64,000 nt of DNA from Romanomermis culicivorax (Eukaryota; Nematoda; Enoplea; Mermithida; Mermithidae), in contig CAWUHX010000094.1 of NCBI GenBank assembly GCA_963922205.1, forward strand, positions 124,001 through 188,000. Reading direction: 5' to 3'. The notes below the pieces were generated by a model. It was not told where the DNA came from and ran no database searches. It saw only the letters and a list, made by a program, of their open reading frames with translations. This document shows positions 61,725-64,000 of this stretch, one piece after another. The position numbers and the translations under genes are program-made. The first letter of the stretch is position 1. Each line of letters opens with the position of its first letter.

Positions 61725-64000
61725 ATGGGTTCCAAAGAAAATTTTACCGACGTGGTTGAAAATTTGCTCTCGATCGGCAGCGGCTATTGGACACGTTCGG
61801 CGGTCGAAAAAGCGCTGAAAGAGTCCCAATACAACGCCCAAGTGGCCTTCGATAGACTGTCCAACGGCAGCGAAATCGCCGACGGCTGCCCTAGCCCCCT
61901 CCGTCCGAAGAATACCGGCGACCCGGTCATGAACGAAATTGAAAAAATACCGCGAGCGGCGCCGCTGTCGACGCCCCGCGTGCGGAAAATAGTACCCTCG
62001 CAAGGTCAGTGTGCGGCCGCCGCGGCTAGCCGCCCTCAATGCTCTAGGACCGAAAACTGCAACGTTTCCAAAGCTCGCCGTTTGATTCCGCGGCCGCTCG
62101 GTGAGTTGGATGCTTTGCAGTATTTGCTCGACCAGCCGGTTATATTGCCAGGTAAGATTTTGCATTCAAATGAACTTTAAGTTTTCTTGAAATACTTTTG
62201 AATAGTAGAACTGGGAAGCAAACTATCTGAATCTTATTGCAAATAAGATAGGCCACTCATTTGAACTCCAACATACAATTTTTTGGGTGTATAATTCAAT
62301 GATTTATAGTCGTATGTAAACGAGTATGACGAAAATTATTATTTCGAAATGGAAGATGCAGCGAAGCGTTGAAAGTACGTTCAATTCAGAAAAATAGTAA
62401 GTTGGTTACTGTAATCAATGAGAACAACTTTCTATTCCAACAGCTTTAGTAGACTGAGTGATATCTTTTCCAATGGTCTGGTCAAATGCTAGCAACATCT
62501 ATAACCTGCTTTCTATAAAATGCTTATAAATTGAAAAATGACAAAAAATCACTACCGCCCTGAAACTTGTTCACACAGAACTTTCACTGTAGGGATCACA
62601 AATTTTCGGTTCTATGTGACATATAGTTTAGCTGGATATTGAAAAATACTGCTTTCTACCCTTGATATTTACAACGTATCCCCCACCAGAAATAGTTGGC
62701 TATATGACTAGCTATTGGGTCACCTTCACAGGATTTTCCAATCATATGACTAGCCATATGGAAGCCATCATACTTTTGTTGGTAAAAATACTAAAAAATA
62801 ACATATTTGAACAAAAAAATGATCAAAAATGTCAATATTCTGTCAATATTTAATTACTTTTATTTAGACAAAAATTAATATTTTTTGATCGATAAAACCG
62901 CTTGACCCCTCTCCCCCAGACCTCGGGGCTCCGTTGAATGTATGTTGTGTTTACAAGAATTTCAGGAAAAACCGACTATGAATCGAAAATGCATGAGCAA
63001 GATGCTGTTTCTTTGATTTATTCTTTAATAGGCAGATTAATTTTCCAAATGCGAAAAACGTAAAATCTGACGCGATTATTGTACTGTATTTTTTGCTGGT
63101 GCAAAATGCTACGGCAACTCATCTCTTGACAAGGATCCACCTTCCGTGATATCCTGGAATGGCTCGACTGGGCAATACAAACACAATGATGTAGCTTTTC
63201 CATCCCACCCCTGTCTGATCGGGAATCCGAAGAAATGTTGATTTTTCTATATATTCTATTTCGCTACTTTGACCAATTAGTGGGAATGTTGAATCTTATG
63301 TTTTGAACTCACGCAATAACTCGTTTTCCGAAAATTTCTTATGAGCAGACATAGTCAATTTTTAATTTTTTTCTCATTTTGATCCAACCCTCTCGTAGTG
63401 AATTAATCCTGAAAAGCAACGCTCATTTGAGAAAAGCGTACTTTTTTATTAGAATAAATAAGAGCATTTCTTATTATACCATACTTTCAAATTGGAATTC
63501 GTGGAAGAGGATCCAAAATTTGAAGAAAATGCACGTTAGAGTCGGGGTTCATTAGTTTGTTAATCAAAACAAAGCAATTTTTTTCTCAATATGTGCACAT
63601 CATAAAACGAGACTCCTCGTATTTCAGATCACCTCAAAAACATTCGGGAAAACCCGTCGTACATAAACTTGAAAAAAGCGTTCTTCAAGGATCCGTCAAA
63701 ATTAGGCATAGCGGTTGCAGAAATCTATCAAAAAGATCCGATTTTCTACTCGGTAAACGAGTTATATTTCTATTGCCTACTATTTTTCGCTGCAAATTTT
63801 CAAAATATTAAACTTTTTAGTGTTGTGAATTTTGGAATATTAGTTCTGGTAAATTGAAATTTTGGATTTTTTTTCGTACGAGAGCTTCTTCGATTCATCT
63901 TTTTGTCAGATTCTCAAAGAAAATGTTCAAGAAATCGTCGGTTGTTTACACGAGCCCATAATAATCGATTCGGTGGATAATATCGACGATATATTTTCGC
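61725..64000 (+). CDS. RAD23-like protein with UBA domain and XPC-binding-like region (3' end outside window)
   Basis: Exons 61725-62151, 63628-63752 and 63910-64000+ join in frame (427 + 125 bases = 184 codons, then phase 0). Residues about 7-47 form a UBA domain (VVENLLSIGSGYWTRSAVEK, ALKESQYNAQVAFDRLSNG) that would bind ubiquitin. A Pro/Ser/Arg-rich linker follows. The stretch from LDALQYLLDQP through NLKKAFFKDPSKLGIAVAEI to LKENVQEIVGCL has the repeated helix-NP/DP pattern of the STI1/XPC-binding domain of RAD23. RAD23 acts in nucleotide-excision repair and delivers ubiquitinated proteins to the proteasome. The N-terminal ubiquitin-like domain of RAD23 is not seen; it could lie in an upstream exon or be absent. 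A second UBA would be expected beyond the window. Confidence 0.6.
62152..63627 (+). other. Intron 1 of the RAD23-like gene
   Basis: CCAG|GTAAGA to GTATTTCAG|AT, 1.5 kb, AT-rich. CATATGACTAGC is repeated near 62703 and 62747. No other gene was seen. Confidence 0.65.

Overview
This window is animal nuclear DNA, most likely from a nematode. The two host genes that can be read have short T-rich splice acceptors of the TTTTCAG type. One of them encodes the compact SH2-plus-tyrosine-kinase protein typical of nematode FER-related kinases, and the heptamer TACTGTA/TACAGTA recurs throughout the non-coding DNA. The large, divergent retrotransposon load recalls clade I (Dorylaimia, mermithid-like) worms, but that placement is inference only.

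About 1-47200 is a nest of three LTR retrotransposons. Element A (about 95-29847, minus strand) is a Ty3/gypsy-like element with LTRs of about 1.05 kb and a leader of about 3.7 kb carrying several tandem arrays. Read along its own strand it has gag, a broken Pro/Thr-rich ORF, an envelope-like glycoprotein, two retropepsin domains in tandem, RT-RNase H and integrase. The envelope-like gene therefore lies between gag and pol. A is decayed: it has stops, frameshifts, and a missing catalytic Asp in RT. Element B (9847-24009, minus strand, 592-bp LTRs) sits inside the gag of A with a CACA target duplication. Element C (30706-47199, plus strand) belongs to the same family as B and lies in the opposite orientation.

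B and C are the most interesting objects. They have a single-frame gag-pro-pol followed by a very long third ORF (ORF3) in the place where retroviruses carry env. ORF3 begins with a short PPPY-containing exon joined in frame across an 80-98-bp intron. It then encodes a DEDDy-type 3'-5' exonuclease domain (RNase D/WRN-like), a Pro-rich linker, an Arg-rich stretch and a novel C-terminal domain. The catalytic carboxylates are intact in both copies, although both copies carry stops and frameshifts elsewhere. In C the exonuclease is split by a 2.3-kb insertion. The polypurine tract of both elements can pair with an upstream pyrimidine tract.

From 47200 to the end is AT-rich host DNA. It holds dispersed repeats (an inverted pair at 47884-48558/52613-53403, a MITE-like unit and satellite-like arrays), possible intermediate-filament exon remnants on the minus strand (49.1-50.4 kb), a five-exon SH2-tyrosine kinase gene (54218-60703, 399 codons, all phases consistent) with a 5'-truncated LINE in its first intron, and the first three exons of a RAD23-like UBA-domain gene (61725 onward) that runs off the window.
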